64,000 nucleotides of DNA from Glossina fuscipes (lineage: Eukaryota > Arthropoda > Insecta > Diptera > Glossinidae): assembly GCF_014805625.2 (NCBI RefSeq), contig NW_023998471.1:1001263-1065262 (forward strand), written 5' to 3'. The notes under the pieces are model-generated. The model saw only the letters and a list, made by a program, of their open reading frames with translations. It searched no databases and was not told the origin of the DNA. Shown here piece after piece: positions 63,736-64,000 of the stretch. Positions within the stretch are counted from its first letter, which is position 1; each line of letters opens with the position of its first letter. The translations under genes were made by a program, and so were the position numbers.

Positions 63736-64000
63736 AATACTGTATACTGGTGGAAGTTCGATATCAAATGTAATCATGGTTCCGATCAGATCTTGAAAAT
63801 GAAAACATTCCGAATAGCCAAACAGACAGTGTTCTAAGAGAAAGGCGCTGTAATAACTTTATTGTTAACATTGACACTTAATGCAATAAATAAACATACA
63901 GTCATGTATATGCCTCGTAAGTAAATTTTCGCAAGACAACATGTAGCATTCAGCATAGAATTATAAGTCAGCGTACGTCCTCTTTAGCAATTGTTTTGTA
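63736..64000. other. Right edge, nothing recognised
   Basis: AT-rich sequence with no supported feature. Confidence 0.5.

Noticed and set aside
1..64000. CRISPR arrays, tRNA and rRNA genes, bacterial operons
   Set aside because: No evenly spaced identical repeats, no tRNA A/B box pairs or cloverleaf, and no operon-like gene packing were seen.

Overview
The window is eukaryotic, AT-rich DNA from a fly, most likely a brachyceran dipteran such as a tephritid or drosophilid. The evidence is GT-AG introns of about 65 to 80 bp in a compact gene, a decayed copy of an IFT144 (Oseg6/WDR19) fragment, mariner and LINE fossils, and many short dispersed repeats. Nothing bacterial or phage-like is present. 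Gene density is very low, and most open frames in the window are chance frames in AT-rich or low-complexity DNA.

Layout. At 3.46-4.66 kb (+) lies the only complete gene I can defend: five exons encoding a 306-residue, signal-peptide-bearing, membrane-anchored protein with two thioredoxin-like CxxC modules (CVDC and CVFC), probably of the endoplasmic reticulum. From 6.0 to 7.7 kb on the minus strand are two coding remnants: a long ATG-less frame (6003-6557) of uncertain origin, perhaps a transposase, and a clear IFT144/Oseg6 pseudogene fragment (7202-7668) with two stop codons, a frameshift and an internal deletion.

The remaining 56 kb is intergenic or intronic. It holds a LINE open-reading-frame-2 C-terminal fossil (14.53 kb), a doubtful mariner fragment (16.9 kb), two copies of a repeat family that I call A (25.2 and 27.0 kb), a 97-bp minisatellite (32.5 kb), a mariner transposase fossil (35.2-35.5 kb) that keeps the last catalytic-motif region, and a diverged tandem duplication (41.4 kb). 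Farther right are a facing pair of family A repeats that forms a potential hairpin of about 1.9 kb (47.7-49.6 kb), an internally deleted mariner with both inverted ends and TA duplication (49.96-50.54 kb), another family A copy (58.5 kb), and a probable LTR (60.65-61.11 kb) joined to a GC-richer internal segment with duplicated blocks and two hairpins (61.1-61.95 kb). Simple repeats (TA, TG, GA, TTA/AAT, long A tracts, degenerate tetranucleotides) run throughout.

The genes do not form an evident pathway or system. I did not find a convincing novel multi-gene system. The most useful observations are the pseudogene, the mariner structure, the inverted repeat pair and the LTR-associated hairpins. 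All family assignments were made by eye without database searches.
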